Part shown: positions 1-8,071 of the stretch, piece after piece
Layout: each line of letters begins with the position of its first letter
Numbering within the stretch: position 1 is the stretch's first letter
NCBI RefSeq assembly: GCF_030466405.1
Contig: NZ_JAGGJF010000001.1
Coordinates: forward strand, 372,001 to 436,000
Direction of reading: 5' to 3'
DNA length: 64,000 nucleotides
Source: Pseudidiomarina terrestris
GTDB lineage: Bacteria; Pseudomonadota; Gammaproteobacteria; Enterobacterales; Alteromonadaceae
The notes under the pieces: model-generated
What the model saw: only the letters and a program-made list of their open reading frames with translations
The model's database searches: none
What the model was told of the DNA's origin: nothing
Position numbers and translations under genes: made by a program

Positions 1-393
1 GGCGGTGGCAGTAACCATCGCGTCGGTCTCTATGACGCCTATTTGATCAAAGAAAATCACATCATGGCCTGTGGGTCGATTGACGCAGCGATTAAGGAAG
101 CCCGCCGTTTAAACCCCGATAAAATCGTTGAGATCGAGGTCGAAAGCCTGGAAGAGTATCAGACTGCGATGGCTGCAGGTGCGGATATTATCATGTTAGA
201 CAACTTCAGTTATGAGGATATTCGTAGCGCTGTTAAGCTGAGGTCAAAAAATGTTCGTATTGAAGTGTCGGGAAATATCGTCCGAGATCAGCTAGAGACC
301 TTAGTAAGTACCGGAATTGATTACATTTCTTCGGGCGCGCTTACCAAGCACATAAAAGCGGTCGATCTTTCTCTGCGCATTTCAGATGTCTAA
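1..393 (+). CDS. nadC: Nicotinate-nucleotide pyrophosphorylase, 3' part
   Basis: The reading frame is open from the first base, so the 5' part lies outside the window; 130 codons are visible. NadC is a cytosolic enzyme of de novo NAD synthesis, converting quinolinate and PRPP to nicotinate mononucleotide, CO2 and pyrophosphate. The visible part begins with the family signature GGGSNHRVGLYDAYLIKENH. It continues through the C-terminal barrel segments VEIEVESLEE, DIIMLDNF and IEVSGNI, which carry acidic and phosphate-contacting residues. The C-terminus ISSGALTKHIKAVDLSLRI is complete. The pilA promoter starts four bases after the stop codon. In related bacteria nadC lies next to the pil genes, as here. 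Certain apart from the missing start. Confidence 0.97.
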   Translation, partial: GGGSNHRVGLYDAYLIKENHIMACGSIDAAIKEARRLNPDKIVEIEVESLEEYQTAMAAGADIIMLDNFSYEDIRSAVKLRSKNVRIEVSGNIVRDQLETLVSTGIDYISSGALTKHIKAVDLSLRISDV

Positions 394-396
394 CTA

Positions 397-424
397 TTGA
401 CGAAACCCTTACATCTGCTATGTT
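397..424 (+). promoter_or_regulatory. Predicted sigma-70 promoter of pilA leader
   Basis: A -35 element TTGACG (397-402) and a -10 element TATGTT (419-424) are separated by 16 bases. The -10 is preceded by TG one base upstream, as in extended -10 promoters. Transcription would begin near 431, giving a leader of about 325 bases before the pilA start at 757. I found no convincing sigma-54 -24/-12 pair in 394-756, although many pilA genes use one. Prediction only. Confidence 0.55.
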
Positions 425-474
425 TACTAAGCAGTGCGCAATCCGCAGGTTTAGTCTGTGGAATGCCAGGCAAT

Positions 475-592
475 TGCTTTAAAAGGCAAAACCGTTGTGA
501 GGCGGTGACGCAAAACCTCCGGTCCCTACCGGTGCCTTTTCTGACCTTTTAACGTAAAGGTACTGGCGGATAGCGGGGCTGCAGGCTAAAGT
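475..592 (+). promoter_or_regulatory. c-di-GMP-I (GEMM-I) riboswitch in the pilA leader
   Basis: The stretch matches the GEMM-I aptamer layout. It shows GGCAAAACC (485-493), a hairpin with stem ACCGTT/GGCGGT closed by the GNRA tetraloop GTGA (497-500), then the signature GACGCAAA (507-514) and CCTCCGG (516-522). A second arm follows, with TCC 523-525 pairing GGA 568-570, CCGGT 529-533 pairing ACTGG 562-566, and ACCTTT 544-549 pairing AAAGGT 556-561. The arm ends in TAGCGGGG (571-578). A short closing stem CTTTA/TAAAG (477-481/587-591) is possible. Known GEMM-I RNAs bind cyclic di-GMP with these conserved A, G and C positions. Downstream are two mutually exclusive stems (672-679/687-694 and 677-682/703-708) that could form the expression platform. 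This accounts for most of the 363 bases between nadC and pilA. The cGAMP-preferring variant cannot be excluded by eye. Confidence 0.85.
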
Positions 593-756
593 CTGGTGGA
601 TGGAGTGGCTATTTCGGCTTTCACGGTCGCAAAGCGCAACCACAGTCTTTCGGCTGATGCAGAGTTTGTTGTTGTTGGTGTGTTAGACCAACAAGGGAAT
701 GCCACACCGTACAACAATTATAATTGAATACTATCGTACCTTTCGGGAGATTTGAC

Positions 757-1242
757 ATGAAAGCGCAAGTACAAAAAGGTTTTACCTTAATCGAATTGAT
801 GATTGTAGTAGCAATCATCGGTATTTTGGCGGCCGTCGCCATTCCACTTTATTCTGACTATACGCAGCGTGCGAAGGCTAGTACGGGTATGTCTGCTTTG
901 TCTTCATACAAGACAGCAATTGCTCTGTGCTATCAGAAACAAGGATCGTTTGCTAGTTGTTCCACGGCCGGGACTAACGGCATCCCTGATGGAGTAACAG
1001 CCCCAGCGTCAGCTACCGCAGATGCCCCAGTAGCAGGCCTTCGTGAGGTTACAATCGGAGCAGACGGCGTTATAAACGCTACTTTAGATGCAGTTCCTGC
1101 AACTGGAACAGGTTTTATCGATGTCACCTTAACTCCTGCAGCGGCAGCGGGCAGCGCAAATATGTCTTGGACGATTGCATGTTCCGATTTTGCTGCAGAA
1201 GACGGCAGCCGTGTAGATGGTTGTACGGTAGGGACAGCCTAA
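757..1242 (+). CDS. pilA: Major type IV pilin PilA
   Basis: This 161-residue prepilin is the subunit of the type IVa pilus. It has a short positively charged leader ending KG, cleavage before Phe9, and the mature N-terminus [22 protein letters not shown] with Glu5, the residue needed for assembly. PilD in the same cluster would cleave and N-methylate it. The globular domain is Ala/Thr/Gly-rich and ends with a cysteine pair (TIACSD and DGCTV) that could form the C-terminal disulfide loop; two further cysteines lie at ALCYQ and FASCS. The ATG at 757 is chosen because GGGAGA lies six bases upstream and it gives a normal leader; an upstream TTG at 724 would add 11 unlikely residues. The gene sits behind a c-di-GMP riboswitch and ahead of a strong terminator, so it is probably its own transcript. 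Confidence 0.96.
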   Translation: MKAQVQKGFTLIELMIVVAIIGILAAVAIPLYSDYTQRAKASTGMSALSSYKTAIALCYQKQGSFASCSTAGTNGIPDGVTAPASATADAPVAGLREVTIGADGVINATLDAVPATGTGFIDVTLTPAAAAGSANMSWTIACSDFAAEDGSRVDGCTVGTA

Positions 1243-1318
1243 CAAAAGTTGGGCATAGCTCGAAAAGTGTTGCGTAATAACGAACCGCCTGAAAGTGGTT
1301 CCTTAGTACATTTATATG

Positions 1319-1350
1319 ATGGGCTGGGTGTTCCCAGCCCACTTTTTTTG
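1319..1350 (+). terminator. Rho-independent terminator of pilA
   Basis: An eight-base perfect stem GGGCTGGG (1321-1328)/CCCAGCCC (1333-1340) with a TGTT loop is followed by AC and seven T residues (1343-1349). It separates the pilin transcript from pilBCD; the pilB ribosome binding site AGAAAGGG follows directly. Confidence 0.9.
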
Positions 1351-1361
1351 AGAAAGGGATT

Positions 1362-3059
1362 ATGCTGCATCACTCACTAGCGGCTCTTCTGCTTCGCGAC
1401 AGACGGATTCCCGAAGCGCAACTGAAAAGTTGTAGCGAGTATGCATGGGAAACCAAGTTACCTTTCACCAGTGTTTTATTAGAGCGTAAACTGATTCAGC
1501 CGGACGAACTGGCGGCTTTTTGCTACCAGGAATCCAATTGTCCCTGGCTTGACCTGGACGCTTTTAATTCCGAACTTATCCCGCCACAATTTATCAATGA
1601 GCGTTTGATCCGCAAGAACCATGCTGTGCCTTTGTATCAGCGCGGTAATGTCCTTTACATCGCAGTGTCCGATCCCACCCGAATTGAAACTCTGGACGAG
1701 TTTCAGTTTCGCACTCGTTTACAATCGGAAGCGGTGCTGGTTCAGGAAGACAAGTTACAAAGGCTTATTGATAAGTTGTTGGAGAATGAAAGTACCATGC
1801 TGGGTGTTACCGCTCAGGATGAGCAGGAACTGCGCGAAATTGACGCTGAAGGTGAAATTCGCGAGGAGCACGGCGCGGTTTCCGTCGACGGCAAAAATGA
1901 TGCTCCTATTGTTATTTATATTAACAAAATGCTGCTCGACGCCATCAAACGCGGCGCTTCGGATTTGCACTTTGAGCCTTATGAAGGCGAGTACCGGATT
2001 CGTTTTCGTATTGATGGCGTTTTGCATGAAATCGCCAGACCTCCTTTTGCGTTGTCAGCACGGATAGCTGCGCGCCTAAAGGTAATGTCACAGCTCGATA
2101 TCGCTGAACGCCGGCTACCACAGGATGGCCGCATCAAGCTGCGTCTATCGAAAAACAAGGCCATCGATTTCCGGGTGAGCTCTTTGCCTACTATGTACGG
2201 TGAGAAACTGGTGCTGCGGATTCTGGATTCAGCGTCCGCCATGATGGGCATTGAATCCCTAGGCTATGCGCCGGATCAAAAGAGGCTCTACGAAGAAGCG
2301 CTGGCAAGACCACAGGGTATGATTTTGGTCACTGGACCAACCGGTTCAGGAAAAACAGTTTCTTTGTACACTGGCTTGAATATCCTGAACACCCCCGAAG
2401 TGAATATTTCGACCGCGGAAGACCCAGTTGAGATTAACCTTTATGGTATCAACCAGGTGCAAATTAATGTGAAGGCTGGCCTGACCTTTGCCGATGCCCT
2501 GCGCTCTTTCCTGCGTCAGGATCCCGATGTGGTCATGGTGGGTGAGATCCGCGACCTCGAGACCGCCGAAATTGCCATAAAGGCCGCACAAACGGGTCAC
2601 TTAGTGATGTCGACCCTGCACACCAACTCTGCGGCGGAAACCCTGACCCGCTTAATGAACATGGGCGTACCCTCCTACAATATCGCTGGCTCTGTTTCGC
2701 TTATTATCGCGCAGCGCCTGGCCCGACGACTTTGTAGTGAGTGCAAAGAACCAGAAGAAATTCCCAACGAAGAGCTTCTGCGTCAGGGCTTTACGGAAGA
2801 GCAAATTCCTAATCTGACCATCCATAAACCCGTGGGTTGTGACCGTTGCACCAACGGTTACAAAGGTCGTACAGGGATTTATGAAGTCATGCCAGTGACG
2901 GAAGCCATCCAGGAGCTTATTATGTCCAGTGCGGGTTCCATTCAAATTGCCCGGCAAGCACGAAAAGAAGGCTATAATTCATTACGACAGTCCGCATTAG
3001 AAAGAGTCGCTGACGGCACCATCAGCCTGGCGGAGGCAAATCGCGTCAGCAGCAACTAA
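1362..3059 (+). CDS. pilB: Type IV pilus extension ATPase PilB
   Basis: PilB is a hexameric cytoplasmic ATPase of the GspE/PilB family (565 residues, normal length) that powers pilus polymerisation. The N-terminal GspE-type domain spans about residues 1-150. The catalytic part has Walker A GPTGSGKT (about 325-332), the Asp-box around EDPVE, Walker [13 protein letters not shown] (about 387-398) and the His-box [12 protein letters not shown] (from about 411). A zinc-binding element formed by CSEC and CDRC lies near the C-terminus, as in PilB/GspE and unlike PilT. The ATG follows AGAAAGGG at a good distance. It starts the pilBCD-coaE-zapD operon. No pilT is in the window. Confidence 0.96.
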   Translation: MLHHSLAALLLRDRRIPEAQLKSCSEYAWETKLPFTSVLLERKLIQPDELAAFCYQESNCPWLDLDAFNSELIPPQFINERLIRKNHAVPLYQRGNVLYIAVSDPTRIETLDEFQFRTRLQSEAVLVQEDKLQRLIDKLLENESTMLGVTAQDEQELREIDAEGEIREEHGAVSVDGKNDAPIVIYINKMLLDAIKRGASDLHFEPYEGEYRIRFRIDGVLHEIARPPFALSARIAARLKVMSQLDIAERRLPQDGRIKLRLSKNKAIDFRVSSLPTMYGEKLVLRILDSASAMMGIESLGYAPDQKRLYEEALARPQGMILVTGPTGSGKTVSLYTGLNILNTPEVNISTAEDPVEINLYGINQVQINVKAGLTFADALRSFLRQDPDVVMVGEIRDLETAEIAIKAAQTGHLVMSTLHTNSAAETLTRLMNMGVPSYNIAGSVSLIIAQRLARRLCSECKEPEEIPNEELLRQGFTEEQIPNLTIHKPVGCDRCTNGYKGRTGIYEVMPVTEAIQELIMSSAGSIQIARQARKEGYNSLRQSALERVADGTISLAEANRVSSN

Positions 3060-3068
3060 GGGTTGGCT

Positions 3069-4304
3069 ATGGCAACTGCAGCTAAAAAAAGTAAAAAAAT
3101 AGAAGACTTCAGCGAATTCCAATGGCAGGGACTTAACCGCAGAGGCCAGAAAGTAAAAGGCCTGATGCGGGGCGATAGTGAAAAAGAAATTCGCTCTCGA
3201 TTACGTGACCAAGGCATCAATCCGCGCTCAGTCAAAAAGAAAGCCAAGCCGCTCTTTGGCCATAAGAAAATTAAAGGTGCAGACATTGCACTTTTTACGC
3301 GTCAGATTGCCACCATGCTGGAAGCCGGCGTGCCTTTGCTGCAAGGGCTGGAGATGGTGGCCAAGGGTACGGATCATGTCAAAGTCCGTAATCTGATGCT
3401 GACCCTTGCTGATGATGTTGGTTCAGGCTCACCCTTAGCCAGCTCTTTGCGCAAACATCCAGAAGTTTTTGACCCTTTGTACTGTGATTTAGTGGAATCC
3501 GGAGAAGAGTCCGGCTCTCTCGAAGCTATATACGATCGTATAGCCACCTACCGGGAAAAGTCTGAAGCATTAAAAGCCAAAATCAAGAAAGCCTTGGTTT
3601 ACCCCTCGGCGGTTATTGTGGTGGCTATTGCAGTCACTATGATTTTGCTGGTTTATGTCGTGCCTCAGTTCGAAAGTGTTTTTAGAGACTTTGGCGCTGA
3701 ACTACCCGCTATGACTCAATTTGTAGTGGAACTTTCAGAGCTTATGCAAGCCTACGCTGTGTATGTTATTGCCGGATTTATCGCCGCTGGCTGGCTGTTT
3801 GGCCGGGCCATGGTCAAAAGTGAGAAATTCCGTGACAAAGTCCAGGCGATTTCCTTAAAAATTCCCGTAGTCGGCATGATTCTTGACAAAGCGGCCGTCG
3901 CCCGCTTTGCCCGCACCCTCTCCACGACCTTTGCAGCGGGTGTGCCGCTTATCAGTGCACTGGAGTCCGCCGCTGGCGCCTCGGGTAACTCTGTTTACCG
4001 CGACGCCATTTACCGCATTCAAAGCGATGTGACCTCAGGCATGCAAATGAACACCGCCATGGTCAACGCCGACATTTTCCCGACCATGGCCACGCAAATG
4101 GTCTATATCGGCGAAGAATCCGGCTCTCTGGACGACATGCTGGCAAAGGTCGCGGATGTGTACGAACGTGAGGTCGACGACCTGGTCGATAACCTGACCG
4201 CGCTGCTGGAACCTATGATCATGGTCGTGATCGGCGTCCTGGTCGGTGGCCTGATTATTGCCATGTACCTGCCCATCTTCAACCTTGGTGCGGTGGTCGG
4301 TTAA
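3069..4304 (+). CDS. pilC: Type IV pilus inner membrane platform protein PilC
   Basis: PilC is a polytopic inner membrane protein of the GspF/PilC family that joins the PilB motor to the growing pilus. The 411 residues contain two T2SSF repeats, each with the cytoplasmic signature FTRQIATMLEAGVPL or FARTLSTTFAAGVPL. Membrane segments lie near VYPSAVIVVAIAVTMILLVYVV, YAVYVIAGFIAAGWLF and the C-terminal LLEPMIMVVIGVLVGGLIIAMYLPIF. The ATG at 3069 is preferred over an in-frame TTG at 3063; AAGGG from the end of pilB provides the ribosome binding site. It overlaps pilD by one base (TAATG), which suggests translational coupling. Confidence 0.96.
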   Translation: MATAAKKSKKIEDFSEFQWQGLNRRGQKVKGLMRGDSEKEIRSRLRDQGINPRSVKKKAKPLFGHKKIKGADIALFTRQIATMLEAGVPLLQGLEMVAKGTDHVKVRNLMLTLADDVGSGSPLASSLRKHPEVFDPLYCDLVESGEESGSLEAIYDRIATYREKSEALKAKIKKALVYPSAVIVVAIAVTMILLVYVVPQFESVFRDFGAELPAMTQFVVELSELMQAYAVYVIAGFIAAGWLFGRAMVKSEKFRDKVQAISLKIPVVGMILDKAAVARFARTLSTTFAAGVPLISALESAAGASGNSVYRDAIYRIQSDVTSGMQMNTAMVNADIFPTMATQMVYIGEESGSLDDMLAKVADVYEREVDDLVDNLTALLEPMIMVVIGVLVGGLIIAMYLPIFNLGAVVG

Positions 4305-5200
4305 TGCTAGAACAACTTAATGATGTCTACCCGTCGTACAGCCATCTGACGCTGCTGTTAGGACTGGTGTTGGGGCTGGTGGTCGGCAGCTTTCTCAACG
4401 TGGTCATTGGCCGCTTACCGGTGATGATGCAACGTCAATGGCAGCGCGATTGTGCTCTGGTCTTGGAAACAGCGACGCCAGAAACAACGCCGAACCCAGC
4501 AGCTGAGCCCTCCACCTTTAATATTTCAACGCCCGGCTCACACTGTCCCAAGTGCAAGCACCCGATTAAATGGTACGACAATATTCCGGTGTTGAGCTGG
4601 TTGCTGCTGAAAGGCAAATGTCGCAACTGTAAGGCCCGCATTTCACTGCGTTACCCGGCAATAGAGATTCTGACCGGTGTGGTGTTTGCCAGTATCGCAT
4701 GGTTTTATGGGGCCGGCTGGCCTGCTCTCTACTACATGATTTTCGCAGCTTTGCTGATCGCGATGTTTTTCATCGACTATGATCACATGCTGCTGCCCGA
4801 CCAACTCACGTACTTTACTCTTTGGCTAGGTCTGTTTGTGGCTTGGGCCGGTGGCCCGGTAAGCCTGCCCGACGCCGTCATGGGTGCCATTGCCGGCTAT
4901 TTATTCCTTTGGTCCGTGTACTGGGCCTTTAAGCTACTTACCGGTAAAGAAGGTATGGGCTACGGCGACTTTAAACTGCTGGCAGCTTTTGGCGCCTGGG
5001 CAGGCTTTCAGCTGCTGCCCGTTATTGTGCTGGCAGCGGCCTTTAGTGGCGCCGTTATCGGTATCACCCTTCAGCTCATCCAGCGCGATAAACGCGGGCA
5101 ACCGATTCCCTTTGGACCTTTTCTTATTCTCGGCGGCGTAATTGCCTTAATCTGGGGTGAGCCCTTGCTCCATTGGTACTGGGGGCTGGTGCGTATCTGA
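4304..5200 (+). CDS. pilD: Prepilin peptidase/N-methyltransferase PilD
   Basis: PilD is a bifunctional inner membrane aspartic protease that cleaves prepilins (such as PilA here) after Gly and methylates the new N-terminal Phe. The 298-residue protein shows an N-terminal membrane segment ending GSFLNVVIGRLP. A cytoplasmic domain follows with two CxxC pairs (CPKC and CRNC) around WYDNIPVLSWL. The catalytic Asp residues lie in FIDYDHMLLPDQ and GYGDFKLLAAFGAW. Six or more hydrophobic segments make up the rest. The start overlaps the pilC stop and the stop overlaps the coaE start (TGATG). Confidence 0.96.
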   Translation: MLEQLNDVYPSYSHLTLLLGLVLGLVVGSFLNVVIGRLPVMMQRQWQRDCALVLETATPETTPNPAAEPSTFNISTPGSHCPKCKHPIKWYDNIPVLSWLLLKGKCRNCKARISLRYPAIEILTGVVFASIAWFYGAGWPALYYMIFAALLIAMFFIDYDHMLLPDQLTYFTLWLGLFVAWAGGPVSLPDAVMGAIAGYLFLWSVYWAFKLLTGKEGMGYGDFKLLAAFGAWAGFQLLPVIVLAAAFSGAVIGITLQLIQRDKRGQPIPFGPFLILGGVIALIWGEPLLHWYWGLVRI

Positions 5201-5844
5201 TGTGGGTGCTCGGCTTAACAGGAGGGATCGGCTCAGGCAAGACCACTGTCTCGGATCTGTTTTCCAGTCACGGCATCACTGTTGTTGACGCCGATGTGAT
5301 TGCCCGTCATATCCTGGATCAAGGTACACCCGCACTCGCGGCTGTAACAGAGCGTTATGGCAAGCAGGCGTTAACCGATGACGGTTCGCTTAACCGGGGC
5401 TGGTTGCGAGAAAAAATCTTTGCCGAGCCGGCAGAAAAAGACTGGCTTAATCAGCTGACGCACCCGCTCATCCGCAGCCAGCTGCTGGAAGAGCTGGAAG
5501 CTGCAGCCTCACCCTACGTGATTCTCTCTGCGCCCTTGTTGGTTGAAAATAACCTGACCCGACTCTGTGACCGCGTGCTGGTGGTCGATGTCAGCGAAGA
5601 AACCCAACGCCAACGAACCTTGGCGCGCGATAAGGTCAGCAACGATCAGATCGAGCAAATTCTTGCCGCTCAAGCTTCCCGCAACGAGCGCTTAGCGGCA
5701 GCAGATGATGTCATTAACAACGAAGGCACGCTCAGCGAACTGGCGCCGCAGGTCAAAGCGTTGCATCAGGATTATCTGGGACGAGCGCACCTGAAACGCG
5801 CCCGTGAGAAGGCGCTGCAAACCGACCAGGGACAGGAGGACTGA
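5200..5844 (+). CDS. coaE: Dephospho-CoA kinase
   Basis: CoaE catalyses the last step of coenzyme A synthesis, ATP-dependent phosphorylation of the 3'-hydroxyl of dephospho-CoA, in the cytosol. The 214 residues begin with the P-loop GGIGSGKT at residues 8-15. DADVIARHI, LTHPLIR and LSAPLLVENNL, typical of the family, follow. The ATG overlaps the pilD stop (TGATG) and is preferred to an in-frame GTG 27 bases upstream because it places the P-loop at the usual distance. coaE next to pilD is a common gammaproteobacterial arrangement. Confidence 0.96.
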   Translation: MWVLGLTGGIGSGKTTVSDLFSSHGITVVDADVIARHILDQGTPALAAVTERYGKQALTDDGSLNRGWLREKIFAEPAEKDWLNQLTHPLIRSQLLEELEAAASPYVILSAPLLVENNLTRLCDRVLVVDVSEETQRQRTLARDKVSNDQIEQILAAQASRNERLAAADDVINNEGTLSELAPQVKALHQDYLGRAHLKRAREKALQTDQGQED

Positions 5845-5845
5845 G

Positions 5846-6676
5846 ATGAGTTACCAGTCAGACTTGTTTCAAAGCGTTGCAACGGCCGAAGAAGCGGTTA
5901 TCATAGAGCCAATGACTGAAAAAACTGAATATGCAGCAATCAATTACGAATATCCGCTCCATGAGCGGGTACGTACTTACCTGCGCCTGGAACATCTTAA
6001 GCAGTTACTCAAACCTGAGCAAACTGTCGACGCAACCAACTACTCGCGCTACTTCGACGCGTTGTTCGCCATACTGGAGCTCTGTGAGCGCAGCGATGTG
6101 CGCACGGATGTGCAAAAAGACCTGGACCGCCGCAAGGCACAATTACTGGTCTGGGCGCAGCATCCCGACGTCAACCAGCAGCAAGTGCAGGCCCTTAACA
6201 CGCGCGTACAAGAGGCCAGTAAAGCGATTCATTCACTGACCCGTATCGGTAGCCACCTGAAGCAGGATCGCTTGCTGAGCGTCACCCGGCAACGCTTCGG
6301 TATGCCTGGCGGTACCTGTAATTTTGACGTACCACAACTGCATTTCTGGTTGCATCAGGCACAGCAAAAACGCGACGACGATTGTCAGCGCTGGTGGCAC
6401 GAGTTTGAGGTGTTATTTAACGGGCTTGAACTTGAGCTGGAGCTGCTGCGTGGCCAGGCCCATTTTCAGTGGGTGGTCGCCGAAGGCGGGCTGTTACAGG
6501 AAAGTACCGAGCCCTTGAGCCTGTTACGCCTGAGAGTTCCTGCTAAGGTGCCGGCCTATCCGGTGATCAGCGGCCATAAGCAACGTTTCAGTGTCCGCTT
6601 CCTCAGCTGTGCCCCACAACAAGGTAAAGCATCGTTTGAAAATAACGTTGAATTCGAACTGGCGCTCTGCCCCTAA
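5846..6676 (+). CDS. zapD: Cell division protein ZapD (FtsZ-associated)
   Basis: ZapD (DUF1342 family) crosslinks FtsZ filaments by binding the FtsZ C-terminal tail at midcell. The conserved core starts with INYEYPLHERVRTYLRLEHL and ends with RFLSCAPQQGKA. The strong ribosome binding site ACAGGAGGA (5832-5840), just before the ATG at 5846, supports a 276-residue product with about 30 residues ahead of the usual family start. An alternative ATG at 5911 would give the more standard length. The extension starts MSYQSDLFQ, which contains a pentapeptide (QSDLF) like sliding-clamp binding motifs; see findings. It is last in the pil-coaE operon. yacG, often the next gene, is absent. Confidence 0.93.
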   Translation: MSYQSDLFQSVATAEEAVIIEPMTEKTEYAAINYEYPLHERVRTYLRLEHLKQLLKPEQTVDATNYSRYFDALFAILELCERSDVRTDVQKDLDRRKAQLLVWAQHPDVNQQQVQALNTRVQEASKAIHSLTRIGSHLKQDRLLSVTRQRFGMPGGTCNFDVPQLHFWLHQAQQKRDDDCQRWWHEFEVLFNGLELELELLRGQAHFQWVVAEGGLLQESTEPLSLLRLRVPAKVPAYPVISGHKQRFSVRFLSCAPQQGKASFENNVEFELALCP

Positions 6677-6690
6677 TACCCTAATGAAAG

Positions 6691-7698
6691 CTACTCTGAT
6701 GATGGCACATCAATTAAATCGGAATGTCTTTCGTCTTCATCAACTTTCCTCCCGCTAAAAATTTCTTTTCGCCTTCTGTTTTCATGAACTTTGAAATTTA
6801 GATATTTTGACTCGTCAAAACTCGCGATGGAAACTACGCGTTGGTATGAAATCGTAATTTTGTGGCTCTCAAGCACCGCGACCGCTTTTTTCCGGTCAAC
6901 TTCCGAAAGAGCCCTGTACTCATCCGGAGTGCGTGACAGTTCAATTAATACGTCTTCATAAACCGTCGTTAACTCGAGACACATATCCTTATCATCACGA
7001 TATCCAGAACAGAGTGGAATGATTGATAGTTCCTGGTCTTCCTGGTGGTCTAGGGGTGTTTTTACCTCGTTTGGGTAACATACGTAACAGCGTCTGGTAT
7101 CAAGGGTTAATAGCAGCGGGCTTGGGGAAAGGAACGTATCGATTACATGAGTTATGTATCCGTTGTCAGTACACTTTTTGTATACAATTAAGTCTAAAAG
7201 ATAATCGCTACGTTTCTTTAGTAACGGCCGTTTAGGTTTTCCGCGGCGATCGTTAGTTAGTGCTGGATCTGTTTCAGATGCTTGCTGATTAATCGTTAAT
7301 GAATGACTCGTGGATCCGTAGGTAGCATCATTTTTACTATCTGAATAAAGAATATAAAACGATCTGAAAATGACACGGTTTAACAGCCGTGCAAACATAT
7401 CTGCGCCAATTATACCCAGTAGTAAAATTGAGTATAAATTAAACTGCGACTGCGTCATTTCTGGGAATGCTCGAGCTAGAAATTCGAAAGCCAACGAACT
7501 TTGACTGGTAAAAGGCCAGGTTAGTGCGAACAGAGCCGCTGATAAGCCGAAAACAACTAACCCTATTCCTAGACACTTATAAAGCAGATGGTGCCCTTGA
7601 TATTTCGATAAACGATATTTTGAAAAGATAAAGCGGGAACTAAAAAGATAGCCCGAGAGCGCCATGCCTAATAGGGCTAGAACAGTCACAGAAATCAT
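6691..7698 (-). CDS. Hypothetical membrane protein with cytoplasmic C-terminal domain
   Basis: I do not recognise this 335-residue protein. It has three predicted membrane segments (about residues 2-22, 42-65 and 87-108). A polar, likely cytoplasmic part of about 220 residues follows. Within it, the stretch LLLTLDTRRCYVCYP through IIPLCSGYR to ELTTVYEDV is predicted beta-rich. It is followed by a helical linker and ITISYQRVVSIASFDESKYLNFK. The C-terminus is highly charged. The gene is AT-richer than its neighbours: a 60-base sample at 7381 has 21 G/C against 32 in secA at 9001. It lies 39 bases downstream of a small gene on the same strand, and the pair looks like a transferred two-gene insert. 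Confidence 0.8.
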   Translation of the reverse strand: MISVTVLALLGMALSGYLFSSRFIFSKYRLSKYQGHHLLYKCLGIGLVVFGLSAALFALTWPFTSQSSLAFEFLARAFPEMTQSQFNLYSILLLGIIGADMFARLLNRVIFRSFYILYSDSKNDATYGSTSHSLTINQQASETDPALTNDRRGKPKRPLLKKRSDYLLDLIVYKKCTDNGYITHVIDTFLSPSPLLLTLDTRRCYVCYPNEVKTPLDHQEDQELSIIPLCSGYRDDKDMCLELTTVYEDVLIELSRTPDEYRALSEVDRKKAVAVLESHKITISYQRVVSIASFDESKYLNFKVHENRRRKEIFSGRKVDEDERHSDLIDVPSSE

Positions 7699-7737
7699 TT
7701 TCGTCTTCCTTAACGACAGACCTCTTCCGGCAAAGAA

Positions 7738-7986
7738 TTATTGACAGTCAGCCTTCAATCTACGGGCTTGACGAGTTACTTCGTCATTGCTGAGAAGCGA
7801 TTCGACGTCCAATGAAACTTTCGATGCATTCACGTTTACCTTGAGCGCGTTGGCGTAGGTCTTTGCAGCAGACACGTCACTCGACAACAGAGCGAATAGC
7901 CGTTCCAATAGTGAGGCCAAACGAGACCCTTCCGTGTAACGCTTTCCTTGATGCGTTGCCTCAATCATATCTTTGACACTGGACAT
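7738..7986 (-). CDS. Hypothetical small helical protein
   Basis: This 82-residue open frame is preceded on its strand by a good ribosome binding site (AAGGAG about seven bases before the ATG), which supports translation. No signal peptide or membrane segment is visible. The composition suggests an all-helical soluble protein, with segments around LASLLERLFALLSSDVSAAK and VESLLSNDEVTRQARRLKA, and one C-terminal cysteine. It precedes the 335-residue membrane protein by 39 bases and is probably cotranscribed with it. No family recognised. Confidence 0.7.
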   Translation of the reverse strand: MSSVKDMIEATHQGKRYTEGSRLASLLERLFALLSSDVSAAKTYANALKVNVNASKVSLDVESLLSNDEVTRQARRLKADCQ

Positions 7987-8071
7987 AATGATGCTCCTTC
8001 ATGAGATTATCTATTAACCTACCTCAATAACCAGAAAAATTCCAGAATGTACCTGAAAATAGGAAATGTCT

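Noticed and set aside
394-756. Sigma-54 promoter for pilA
   Set aside because: No GG-N10-GC pair with suitable flanks was found; the best candidate has GG and GC 14 bases apart.
621-842. Minus-strand open frame opposite the pilA leader
   Set aside because: It lies across the leader RNA and the pilA start, has no ribosome binding site or family resemblance, and is best seen as chance.
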